Shown in pieces: positions 55,636-63,137 of a stretch of DNA of 64,000 bases (position 1 is its first letter; the number at the start of each line of letters is the position of its first letter). Made by a program: the position numbers and the translations under genes. The DNA lies in the NCBI GenBank assembly GCA_030747075.1, contig JASLLL010000005.1, positions 1 through 64,000 on the forward strand. Reading direction: 5' to 3'. Below the pieces are notes generated by a model. That model searched no databases. It saw nothing but the letters and a program-made list of their open reading frames with translations, and was not told the DNA's origin. This stretch comes from Gemmatimonadota bacterium. Its GTDB lineage: Bacteria; ARS69.

Positions 55636-57464
55636 GATGCGTCTCCGGACATCCGTTCCCAGATTGCGCGAGCCAGTTCGACCCCGATCCCCGGGACGGC
55701 GGCGATTCCCTCGCGCCCGGCAAGGCGCAGCCCCTCCGGTGAGCCAAACGCACGCAGAAGAGCCCGCCGCCGCTTCGGCCCGATCCCGGGAATGCCGTCG
55801 AGGGCGCTCTCCCGCATTCGCTTCCCGCGCTTTCGGAGATGCGCTCTTCGGGCAAACCGGTGCGACTCATCGCGGACTCTCTGAAGCAGTGCCAGCGCGT
55901 GATCGCCTTCCTTCATACACACCTCGCCCGGACTTCCCGCCAGGCGCACGACTTCCTCGCGCTTGGCCAGCGCCGCGACGGGCACGCCGCCGAGCCCCGC
56001 CTCCATCAGCGCCCGCCGCGCCGCCTCCAGTTGTGCCTCTCCACCATCGACCAGCACGAGATCGGGAATCGTCCCCTCTTCCCGGGCCGTCTTCGCGCGC
56101 CGCCCCACGGCTTCCCCGATCGCGCCCGGGTCGTCTGCCCGCGCGGCAGTTCGAATGCCGAAGGTACGGTATTCCGCACGCGACGGCTGCCCTCCCCGGA
56201 ACACCACCAGCGATGCATACGCATCTCGACCCTGCACATGGGAGATGTCGAACCCCTCGATCCGGCCCGGGAGCCCCGGGAGCCCCAGCACCGCCGCCAG
56301 TTCGACGAGCGCCGCGTCCCGCGTTTCCACCCGTTCCGCACCCGCCCCCACCGCCACCGCCGCATTGTGGTCGGCCATCTCCAGAAGCCTCGCGCCGTCG
56401 CCGCGGCTGGGCACCCGAAGGCGAACGCGACGACCGGCCCTCTCCCCCAGCCAGCTCTCAAGGACGGGCGCGTCCGCAACCCGGGCAGGCAGCAGGATCT
56501 GTGGCGGAATGGTGGATCTGGAACGATAGAACCCGAGCAGAAGAACGCGCGCCACCTCCGCCGGGGAATCCTCCGGGCCGCACTCCACATCCAATCGATC
56601 CCTCCCCACGACGCGCCCTTCCCGCAGATGAATGAGAACGCCCGTGCCCCGGCTGCCGTCCCGCGCAAAACCGAGCGCGTCGAGATTCCCACGCCCGAGA
56701 GTGACATGCTGGGTTTCGAGAGTGCTTCGGAGAGAGCGAAGTCGATCGCGGATGCGCGCCGCCTCCTCATAGCGACGATCCCGGGACGCCCGCGCCATGT
56801 CCTCTTCCAGCGCCGAGAGAATGCCCACGCCCCGGCCGCCGAGGAAGCTCATCACCTCCTCCACGATTCTCCGGTACTCCGCCGGATCCCCATCTCCGCG
56901 ACACGGGGCCACACACCTCCCCAGCTGATGGTCCAGGCAACCTCGCTCGGACATGCCCTCCGTCAGGCGGATCCGGCAGGTCGGCAGCGGAAAGGCCGCC
57001 CCCAGCGCACGCAGCGCACTTCGCATGGATCCCACATCGGTGTACGGCCCGAAATACCGACTGCCGTCCTCGACCACCTCGCGCGTCGGAACCACGCGAG
57101 GATACGGTTCCCCGAGCGTCACCTTCAGGTACGGATAGCGTTTGTCGTCCCGGTACACCACATTGTACCGGGGTCGGTATTCGCGAATCAGGTTGTATTC
57201 CAGAAGCAGCGCTTCGACCTCGGTTCTCGTGACGATGGTCTCCACCGAGTCGGTCTGCGACACCGTGCGCTTCACCTTGACGGCGGGGTCCGCGGTGGGC
57301 GCGAAGTAACTTCGAACTCGCGTGCGAAGAACTTTCGCCTTCCCGACATAGATGACCGCTCCCTCGTCATCCCGGAAGAGGTAGACGCCCGGTGCCCGCG
57401 GAAGCTCGGCCGCCTCTCGCGCCAGACGCTTCCGCCGGACGGCGGAGGAACTCGCCTCGCTCAC
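55632..57464 (-). CDS. uvrC: Excinuclease ABC subunit C
   Basis: Makes both incisions in nucleotide-excision repair. The 610-aa protein has the N-terminal GIY-YIG nuclease (PGVYLFRDDEGAVIYVGKAK), the Cys-containing GCLDHQLGRCVAPC segment, a UVR domain (about residues 205-240), the RNase H-like endonuclease with GFDISHVQGRDAYAS and DLVLVDGGEAQLEAA, and a C-terminal HhH2 domain (GIPGIGPKRRRALLRAFG). The GTG start shares GTGA with murJ. Confidence 0.97.
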   Translation of the reverse strand: MSEASSSAVRRKRLAREAAELPRAPGVYLFRDDEGAVIYVGKAKVLRTRVRSYFAPTADPAVKVKRTVSQTDSVETIVTRTEVEALLLEYNLIREYRPRYNVVYRDDKRYPYLKVTLGEPYPRVVPTREVVEDGSRYFGPYTDVGSMRSALRALGAAFPLPTCRIRLTEGMSERGCLDHQLGRCVAPCRGDGDPAEYRRIVEEVMSFLGGRGVGILSALEEDMARASRDRRYEEAARIRDRLRSLRSTLETQHVTLGRGNLDALGFARDGSRGTGVLIHLREGRVVGRDRLDVECGPEDSPAEVARVLLLGFYRSRSTIPPQILLPARVADAPVLESWLGERAGRRVRLRVPSRGDGARLLEMADHNAAVAVGAGAERVETRDAALVELAAVLGLPGLPGRIEGFDISHVQGRDAYASLVVFRGGQPSRAEYRTFGIRTAARADDPGAIGEAVGRRAKTAREEGTIPDLVLVDGGEAQLEAARRALMEAGLGGVPVAALAKREEVVRLAGSPGEVCMKEGDHALALLQRVRDESHRFARRAHLRKRGKRMRESALDGIPGIGPKRRRALLRAFGSPEGLRLAGREGIAAVPGIGVELARAIWERMSGDAS

Positions 57465-59029
57465 TGCCGCCCCGCTCGTCTCCGGAAGACCGCGACCACG
57501 TCGGCCAGTTCACGATGGCGCAGCAGACGCCCCGCGACGAGCCACAGACTCAGTCCGCCCACCACGCCGCCCGCCACTTCTCCGACGCGCCCCACCGGCG
57601 CTCCCAGGGCTGCGCCCGCCACACAACCCACGCCCAGCGCAAGGGTCGCGGCCAGCGTCCGGACGACGGAGCCCGTCAGCGCCCCGCGTCCCCGCAGCCC
57701 GATCCGGCCGCGCAATCCCGCAAGGAGAAGGCCGGTGTTGAGGCACGCCGCCAGCGAGGTCGCCAGCGCCAGGCCACGCAACCCCATGGGGCCCACCAGC
57801 GCGAAGTTCAGCACAATGTTCGTCCCCATCGCCACACACGCGATCCGTACCGGCGTCTTCGTGTCCTGCACGGAGTAGTACCCTTGCGCCAGCCCCTTCA
57901 CCAGCCCGAACGCCGGCAGACCCAGCGCGTAGAACGCGACAGCTCCCGCCGTCATCGGCGTGGAATGCGCCGCGGTAAACTCCCCGTACTGGAAGAGGAG
58001 GCGCACGATCGGCTCCGACAGGATCATGAGCCCCGCCGCCGCCGGCAGAAGGAGCGCAAACAGAAGTCGCAGCGAATGCGCGAGCCCCTCGCGAAGTTGC
58101 GCAAGGTCACCCCGTGCCGCGCGCATGGAGAGGTCCGGAAGCGCCGCCGTCGATATGGCCACGCCGATGACGCCCATCGGGAGAAGGGTCACGCGGTTTC
58201 CGAGACGCAGCGCGGAGAGCGAACCTTCCTCCAGCCGGAGTGCCAACAGCGTGTCGACCAGCAGATTCACCTGCGTCACGCCGAACGCCAACAGCCCCGG
58301 CAGCATGAGAGCTCCGATCCGCCTCACATCCGGATCGGACGGCTTCCATGCGGGCGTAATGGGAAGCCCCAGTCGGCGCATGACCGGGAAGTGGGCGAAC
58401 CAGGCCAGAAGCCCCCCCGCCAGCCCTCCGAGGGCGAAGACGACCGCGCGGCTCTCCAGACTTCCCCCGCGAAGCACCGCCACGCCCGCGGCCGACAGAA
58501 ACGACAGATTCAGGAGAATCGGAGCCAGCGCAGGAATCCGGAAATGACGGAGGCTGTTGAGCGCAGCCCCCGCCAGCGCCGCTCCCCCAGCGAACAGGAG
58601 ATACGGAAACAGGATACGCAACAGTCTGACGGCGTAGTCGAACGCGGCCGGATCCGCCGACCAGTCCCGCGCGTACAGGCGCACGAGCGGTTCCGCAAGG
58701 AACTCTCCCGCCAGCGTCAGGACAAGGAGCACCCCGAAGAGAGACCCGGCCACACGCCGGAGAAGGACCCCTCCGGCCCGGTCCCCCCGGCGCTCCCGGA
58801 CCTCGGTGAAGACGGGGACGAAGGCTGGATTGAGGTTCCCCTCGCCGACGATGCGGCGAAAGAAGTTCGGCAGGAGAAACGCCAGATTGAAGGCATCGGC
58901 GACAAAGCCCGTCCCGAAAAGAACGGCAAAGGCGGTGTCCCGCGCCAGCCCGAATACCCGGCTCAGAAGCGTCGCGGCCCCGATTCCCGTCGCCTGCCGG
59001 GTTACCGGCCGGATCCCGCCCCCCTCCAT
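57461..59029 (-). CDS. murJ: Lipid II flippase MurJ
   Basis: Moves lipid II across the inner membrane for peptidoglycan synthesis. The 522-aa protein has about 14 helices in the MOP-exporter fold, starting ATGIGAATLLSRVFGLARD with AFNLAFLLPNFFRRIVGEG and FGVTQVNLLVDTLLALRLEEG. ATG 59029 has GGAGGG five bases upstream. It is divergent from rpsT. Confidence 0.95.
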   Translation of the reverse strand: MEGGGIRPVTRQATGIGAATLLSRVFGLARDTAFAVLFGTGFVADAFNLAFLLPNFFRRIVGEGNLNPAFVPVFTEVRERRGDRAGGVLLRRVAGSLFGVLLVLTLAGEFLAEPLVRLYARDWSADPAAFDYAVRLLRILFPYLLFAGGAALAGAALNSLRHFRIPALAPILLNLSFLSAAGVAVLRGGSLESRAVVFALGGLAGGLLAWFAHFPVMRRLGLPITPAWKPSDPDVRRIGALMLPGLLAFGVTQVNLLVDTLLALRLEEGSLSALRLGNRVTLLPMGVIGVAISTAALPDLSMRAARGDLAQLREGLAHSLRLLFALLLPAAAGLMILSEPIVRLLFQYGEFTAAHSTPMTAGAVAFYALGLPAFGLVKGLAQGYYSVQDTKTPVRIACVAMGTNIVLNFALVGPMGLRGLALATSLAACLNTGLLLAGLRGRIGLRGRGALTGSVVRTLAATLALGVGCVAGAALGAPVGRVGEVAGGVVGGLSLWLVAGRLLRHRELADVVAVFRRRAGRQ

Positions 59030-59089
59030 CGCGTCCCTCCCCGCTGACAGTGGACATTCCACGTTTCCGCCGCAGTCGTCAAATGACGC

Positions 59090-59118
59090 TTGACCCGCCC
59101 CGAACTCCCCCCTAGAAT
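59090..59118 (+). promoter_or_regulatory. Sigma-70-type promoter for rpsT
   Basis: TTGACC (59090-59095), a 17-base spacer and TAGAAT (59113-59118). Transcription should begin near 59125, giving a ~45-nt leader before ATG 59170. Almost consensus; same form as the promoters of tRNA-Arg and the DUF4837 operon. Confidence 0.85.
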
Positions 59119-59169
59119 CCATCGGTCCGTATAGGGATATCGAAACTCACGCTTGGAGAGGCTCTACTT

Positions 59170-59424
59170 ATGCCCCAGCACAAGTCGTGCGAAAAGCGCC
59201 TGCGTCAGACCAAGACGGCCAATGAACGCAATCGCGCCATTCGCAGCGCACTCCGAACCATCGTGCGCAAGTTCCGCGAAGCCAGCGGCGAGGAAGCCCG
59301 GGACCTGTTCACCCGGAGTTGCTCCGTTCTGGACCGCGCTGCCAGCCGGAATGTCATCCACCGCCGCCAGGCGGATCGCCGGAAGAGCCGATTGGCTCTC
59401 GAACTGGCTCGGAAGACGGACTGA
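59170..59424 (+). CDS. rpsT: 30S ribosomal protein S20
   Basis: Binds 16S rRNA early in small-subunit assembly. The 84-aa basic protein matches bS20: HKSCEKRLRQTKTANERNRA at the N-terminus, then ALRTIVRKFREA, and SVLDRAASRNVIHRRQADRRKSRLA reading near the end. GGAGAGG lies eight bases before the ATG. It is the only plus-strand gene seen, with its own promoter and terminator. Confidence 0.96.
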   Translation: MPQHKSCEKRLRQTKTANERNRAIRSALRTIVRKFREASGEEARDLFTRSCSVLDRAASRNVIHRRQADRRKSRLALELARKTD

Positions 59425-59448
59425 CCGGCCCACGCTGCCTGAATTCAG

Positions 59449-59482
59449 ACCCCCCGGCTTATACCCGGGGGGTTTCTTCGTT
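59449..59482 (+). terminator. Rho-independent terminator of rpsT
   Basis: ACCCCCCGG (59449-59457) and CCGGGGGGT (59465-59473) form a 9-bp stem with a 7-nt loop, followed by a T-rich tail TTCTTCGTT. The last codons and stop of the converging proS gene lie inside the hairpin. On the proS strand the hairpin is not followed by a T-run, so it acts mainly for rpsT. Confidence 0.85.
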
Positions 59483-61168
59483 CAGCATCCGCGCCACCAC
59501 CTCCGGCGCGGACTCCACGGAGACCTTCTCGACCTGACCGTCGCGTCGGCGCCGCACCTCAACCAGTCCTTCCGCGAGATTCCGCTCTCCGATGGTCACC
59601 CGCACGGGGCTGCCCACCAGGTCCGCATCCTTGAACTTCGCGCCCGGCCGGCCAGAGCGATCGTCCAGCAATGTCTCGTCCGCGGGAAGCGCGTCAGCGA
59701 TGGTCCGTGCCGCGATCATCGATTCCTCATGCGCGGCCTTGACCGGCGTGACGGTCACCTCATACGGAGCCAGAGCCACGGGCCAGATGATGCCGTTCTC
59801 GTCGTGGTTCTGCTCCACAGCCGCCGCCACCGTCCGCGTCGTCCCGATGCCATAGCACCCCATGACACTCGTCCGGTTCTTGCCGTCCTTGTCAAGAAAC
59901 TGCGCCCCCATCGCCCCGGAGTACTTCGTCCCCAGCTTGAAGATGTGGCCGACCTCGATCCCCCGGATCGCCTGCATCGGTCCCCCCCCGCGCGGGCACA
60001 GGTCTCCGGCGCGAGCCGTCGCAATATCACACCAGTCGTCCGGGTCGAAGTCCCGTCCAGGGTTCACCCCCGTGAAGTGCGCATCTTCCCGGTTGGCACC
60101 GGTCACTCCGTCCGCAATGCCCCGCACGGAGTAGTCCGCGATCACGCGCACCCCGGAGAGTCCCACCGGACCCGCGAATCCGACCGGGGCCTTCGTGACG
60201 CGCGTGATCACTTCCGGAGAAGCCAGCTCCACCCGCTTCCCGAGGAAGCGCGCCAGCTTGCCCTCGTTGACATCCCGATCGCCACTGACCAGTGCAACCA
60301 CCGGGCCATCCTCCGTCTCGTAAACCAGCGTCTTCACCAGTCGCCCCGGCTCGACACCGAGGAACGCCGCCACCTCATCCACGGACTTCAGCCCGGGCGT
60401 GTCCACTTCCGCAAGATCCGCACTCCCTTCGGGCGACTCGCCCCCCGGATCCAACCGGTCCGCGCGTTCGTCAGAAGCGCAGTAGCCGGATTCCTCGCTG
60501 AAGAGAATCGTCGCCTCTCCGGACTCCGCCAGCACCATGAACTCGTGGCAGACCTCTCCCCCGATCGCGCCGGAATCCGCCTCCACCACGCGAAACTCCA
60601 ACCCGCATCGCGTGAAAATCCGTGTGTAAGCTTCGTGCATCTTCCGATAGGTCTCGGCCAGGCAGTCTTCGGTTTCATGGAAGCTGTACGCGTCCTTCAT
60701 GCCGAACTCGCGTGCCCGCATCAAGCCGAATCGAGGCCGGATCTCGTCGCGGAACTTGGTCTGGATCTGGTAGAGATTCACCGGCAGCTGCCGATAGGAC
60801 GAAACCTCGGTCCGGATAAGATCGGTGATCACTTCTTCGTGGGTCGGTCCCAGCGCGAAGAAGCGGCCATGCCGATCCTCCATTCGCATCATCTCTTTCC
60901 CGTAAACATCCCAGCGCCCCGTCTCCTTCCAGAGATCCTCCGGCGAAAGAACGGGCATGCGGACTTCCTGCGCACCGGCCCGGTTCATCTCCTCGCGGAC
61001 AATGGCCTCTACCTTCAGCACCGATCGCCACCCAAGCGGAAGCATGGTGTACAAGCCGGAGCCGACTCTTCGCATCATTCCCGCCCGGAGAAGCAAACGA
61101 TGCGAAGGGATCTCCGCGTCCGAGGGGACCTCTTTCATGGTGGGGATCAGCGCGCGACTCCACAGCAT
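59459..61168 (-). CDS. proS: Prolyl-tRNA synthetase, bacterial type with editing domain
   Basis: Charges tRNA-Pro. The 569-aa length and layout match ProS of the E. coli type: class II motif 1 region GLYTMLPLGWRSVLK, motif 2 QIQTKFRDEIRPRFGLMRAREF, a YbaK-like editing insertion (about residues 225-380), motif 3 MGCYGIGTTRTVAAAVEQ and the C-terminal anticodon domain. ATG 61168 lies 34 bases after the aldolase stop, so the BMC operon may read through into proS. Confidence 0.96.
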   Translation of the reverse strand: MLWSRALIPTMKEVPSDAEIPSHRLLLRAGMMRRVGSGLYTMLPLGWRSVLKVEAIVREEMNRAGAQEVRMPVLSPEDLWKETGRWDVYGKEMMRMEDRHGRFFALGPTHEEVITDLIRTEVSSYRQLPVNLYQIQTKFRDEIRPRFGLMRAREFGMKDAYSFHETEDCLAETYRKMHEAYTRIFTRCGLEFRVVEADSGAIGGEVCHEFMVLAESGEATILFSEESGYCASDERADRLDPGGESPEGSADLAEVDTPGLKSVDEVAAFLGVEPGRLVKTLVYETEDGPVVALVSGDRDVNEGKLARFLGKRVELASPEVITRVTKAPVGFAGPVGLSGVRVIADYSVRGIADGVTGANREDAHFTGVNPGRDFDPDDWCDIATARAGDLCPRGGGPMQAIRGIEVGHIFKLGTKYSGAMGAQFLDKDGKNRTSVMGCYGIGTTRTVAAAVEQNHDENGIIWPVALAPYEVTVTPVKAAHEESMIAARTIADALPADETLLDDRSGRPGAKFKDADLVGSPVRVTIGERNLAEGLVEVRRRRDGQVEKVSVESAPEVVARMLNEETPRV

Positions 61169-61202
61169 TGGTTCCCTGCCTCCTCTTTCCCTGGAGATGT
61201 CC

Positions 61203-61973
61203 TTACCTGTTCGAGTCCCCGCGAAGGGAATCGCGAACGCGGTCCGCAATCGTGGCCGCGAGCTGCCGATCCGCGTCGGACAACCCGCCACTCCGGGGAG
61301 TCGACACCCCGCAGGAAGCCAGCCCCTCGCGTATCCCGTGTCGCCCTCTCTCATCAAGAAGGCGCTCCACCTGCTCCCTGCCCAGCGGATGCGCCCCACC
61401 CAACAGCCGCGCCACCAGGAGAACCCGCGCCGCGTGTTCGACCGTCTCCATCCGGCGGTACGCGCTGGAAACGCAACTCCCCACGGTCACCACACCGTGA
61501 TTCGCCAGAAGAACCGCGTCGTGATCGGCGATCCACGGATCCAGCGACCGGGACAGATCCTCGGTCCCCGGCGTGCCGTATGCGGCGACCGGCACCCCCC
61601 CGAGCCCCAGGATGACCTCCGGCAGGACACATTCCGACAGGTCCGCCCCGGCCGCTGCAAAGCCGGTCGCCACCGGCGGGTGGGCATGAACCACCGCCTT
61701 CACATCCGGCCGGAGATCATAGATGCGAAGATGCATCCCTGTCTCGGAAGAAGGAGTGCCGCGCCCTTCCCGCACCTTCCCGGCGCGACCCAGAAGGAGC
61801 AGGTCCTCCGCGACCATCTCCCCCTTGGCGCGGCCGGACGGCGTGATCAGGAGGGTGTCCTCCTGGCCGAGCAGCGCAGAGACATTGCCATCGGTGCCCG
61901 CGACATACTGCCGGGTGTCCAGCCGCGCACAGACGCGAACGATCTCCCGGCGAACTTCTTCAGGAGTGGTCAC
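61203..61973 (-). CDS. Class II aldolase, L-fuculose/rhamnulose-phosphate type, BMC-associated
   Basis: Likely zinc aldolase splitting a deoxysugar phosphate into DHAP and lactaldehyde. Catalytic and metal residues by alignment with FucA: E77 (SSETGMH), H96 and H98 (VVHAHPP), H159 (ANHGVV). At 256 aa it is about 40 residues longer than FucA. The extra C-terminus is a Gly/Ser/Pro linker then an amphipathic-looking helix (ADRQLAATIADRVRDSL), a candidate encapsulation peptide. GTG 61973 shares GTGA with a shell gene. Substrate is inferred from similarity and the BMC context. Confidence 0.85.
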   Translation of the reverse strand: MTTPEEVRREIVRVCARLDTRQYVAGTDGNVSALLGQEDTLLITPSGRAKGEMVAEDLLLLGRAGKVREGRGTPSSETGMHLRIYDLRPDVKAVVHAHPPVATGFAAAGADLSECVLPEVILGLGGVPVAAYGTPGTEDLSRSLDPWIADHDAVLLANHGVVTVGSCVSSAYRRMETVEHAARVLLVARLLGGAHPLGREQVERLLDERGRHGIREGLASCGVSTPRSGGLSDADRQLAATIADRVRDSLRGDSNR

Positions 61974-62251
61974 TTCTCAGGAACCCTCCACGGGTGGTGG
62001 TCGACTACACCGACAATCACGGTGCGAATGGGCGGCTGGTCGAGGCCGAGCACCTGTCCGGCCGAGTTCCCTTCATCCAGGACGAGGACTTCGTCCCCGA
62101 CGCCGGCGTCCACGGTATCCACCGCCAGATACGCTGCCCCCCGAAGCACGCCGGTCGCGTCCATCGGGCGCACCAGCAGGAGCTTTCGCCCGGCGAGTGT
62201 TTCCTCCTTCGCGGTGGCCCAAACGCTCCCGATGACCTGCCCGAGTTTCAC
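61970..62251 (-). CDS. BMC pentameric vertex protein (EutN/CcmL family), copy 1
   Basis: Small shell protein of 93 aa that should form pentamers capping the microcompartment vertices. The family start KLGQVIGSVWATAKEETLAG and the GVGDEVLVLDEGNSAGQVL segment are typical of EutN/CcmL. GTG 62251 shares GTGA with the second EutN gene; its own stop overlaps the aldolase start. Confidence 0.92.
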   Translation of the reverse strand: MKLGQVIGSVWATAKEETLAGRKLLLVRPMDATGVLRGAAYLAVDTVDAGVGDEVLVLDEGNSAGQVLGLDQPPIRTVIVGVVDHHPWRVPEK

Positions 62252-62541
62252 GCGTCCTCCTCCGGGCACAGCTCTTCCTCAACGGAGAGATCGTCGACGA
62301 TCCCGAGAATCGCCGCATCCACCGGCGCACACTTCCCGGGGAATGCCTTCGCGGCCTCGCGGGACAACACAAAGAACACGCGGTCCCCGGCGCGAGCGGA
62401 CACCTGATCCGCCGCGATCAACGGGGCGCCGCTTGTCTTCCCGCGCTCGTCCTCCGGCTGGATTACGAGGAATCGGAAGCCCTCCAGGCGAGGGTTCTTC
62501 CGCGTCGCCCAGACGGTGCCGATGACGCGCGCCAGATTCAT
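62248..62541 (-). CDS. BMC pentameric vertex protein (EutN/CcmL family), copy 2
   Basis: A second vertex protein, 97 aa, starting MNLARVIGTVWATRKNPRLEG with RFLVIQPED and SARAGDRVFFVLSREAAKAF. It is clearly diverged from copy 1, so the two are not a recent duplication. In place of the usual D/G-EGNSAR-like stretch it has FFVLSREAAK. ATG 62541 shares ATGA with the tandem shell gene. Several BMC types carry two or three different pentamers. Confidence 0.92.
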   Translation of the reverse strand: MNLARVIGTVWATRKNPRLEGFRFLVIQPEDERGKTSGAPLIAADQVSARAGDRVFFVLSREAAKAFPGKCAPVDAAILGIVDDLSVEEELCPEEDA

Positions 62542-63137
62542 CCGGCACCCCCCTCGTCCGTGCTTTCGGTGAGCATCCTCCCCACCCGCGCCGCCAGTTC
62601 CGGATGCGGACCCGCGAGAACCTCGGTTCGAACATGAAAGCCGCGTTCATCAATGGGCGCACGCGCCGCTTCCACGGCCGCCTGCACCGCGGCGACATCT
62701 CCGGTCAGCGTGAAGAAGCCCTTGCCGCCGATCCCGCGACCGGCCCCCAGTTCCAGAACGCTCACCGTCGCGGCCTTGGCGGCCGCGTCCGCTCCGACAA
62801 TCGCCGATGCCACCGTCAAGGTCTCCACGATCCCGATCGCCTCGCCCACCTTCAGCGCGGACGGCCCCCGGCCAATGGCGGGCGGCACCTCCGGGTGCAC
62901 ACGCGCAAGGAGAAGTTCGTCCAGGATGCAGCCGGGTGCCACCGATCGACCGCTGTCCAGCGAGGCCTCCACCTCCGCCACCCCCCCACCGAAGATCACG
63001 AGAAACTTGCCGGGGGAAACGGGCGACGCTCGAAGCAGAGCCACGCGAGCGGTCTTGAGTACTTCGTCCGCCGCACGCACTCCGGCCGCAATGGACGAAT
63101 ACTCCAGAAGCCCCAGCGCATCCTCGACCGTCTTCAC
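62538..63137 (-). CDS. Tandem-domain BMC shell protein, PduT-like
   Basis: A 199-aa shell protein with two fused BMC domains (residues about 5-90 and 98-185), forming a pseudohexameric trimer. It follows Salmonella PduT closely in order: LGLLEYSSIAAGVRAADEVL, PGKFLVIFGGGVAEVEASL, ARVHPEVPPAI, GIVETLTVASAIVGAD and GIGGKGFFTLTGDVAAV. PduT holds an Fe-S cluster at its pore through Cys38; the aligned residue here is S41 (SPVSPGK), so that cluster is probably lost. GTG start, GTGA-coupled to the PduS-like gene. Confidence 0.9.
   Translation of the reverse strand: MKTVEDALGLLEYSSIAAGVRAADEVLKTARVALLRASPVSPGKFLVIFGGGVAEVEASLDSGRSVAPGCILDELLLARVHPEVPPAIGRGPSALKVGEAIGIVETLTVASAIVGADAAAKAATVSVLELGAGRGIGGKGFFTLTGDVAAVQAAVEAARAPIDERGFHVRTEVLAGPHPELAARVGRMLTESTDEGGAG

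Noticed and set aside
57392-59047. A 551-codon plus-strand open frame rich in Arg and Gln
   Set aside because: It lies antisense to murJ and uvrC; the composition is that of a shadow frame.
59077-59088. CGTCAAATGACG inverted repeat and a TTGACG that could be a murJ promoter
   Set aside because: No acceptable -10 at 16-18 bases, and the repeat has only 5-bp arms.
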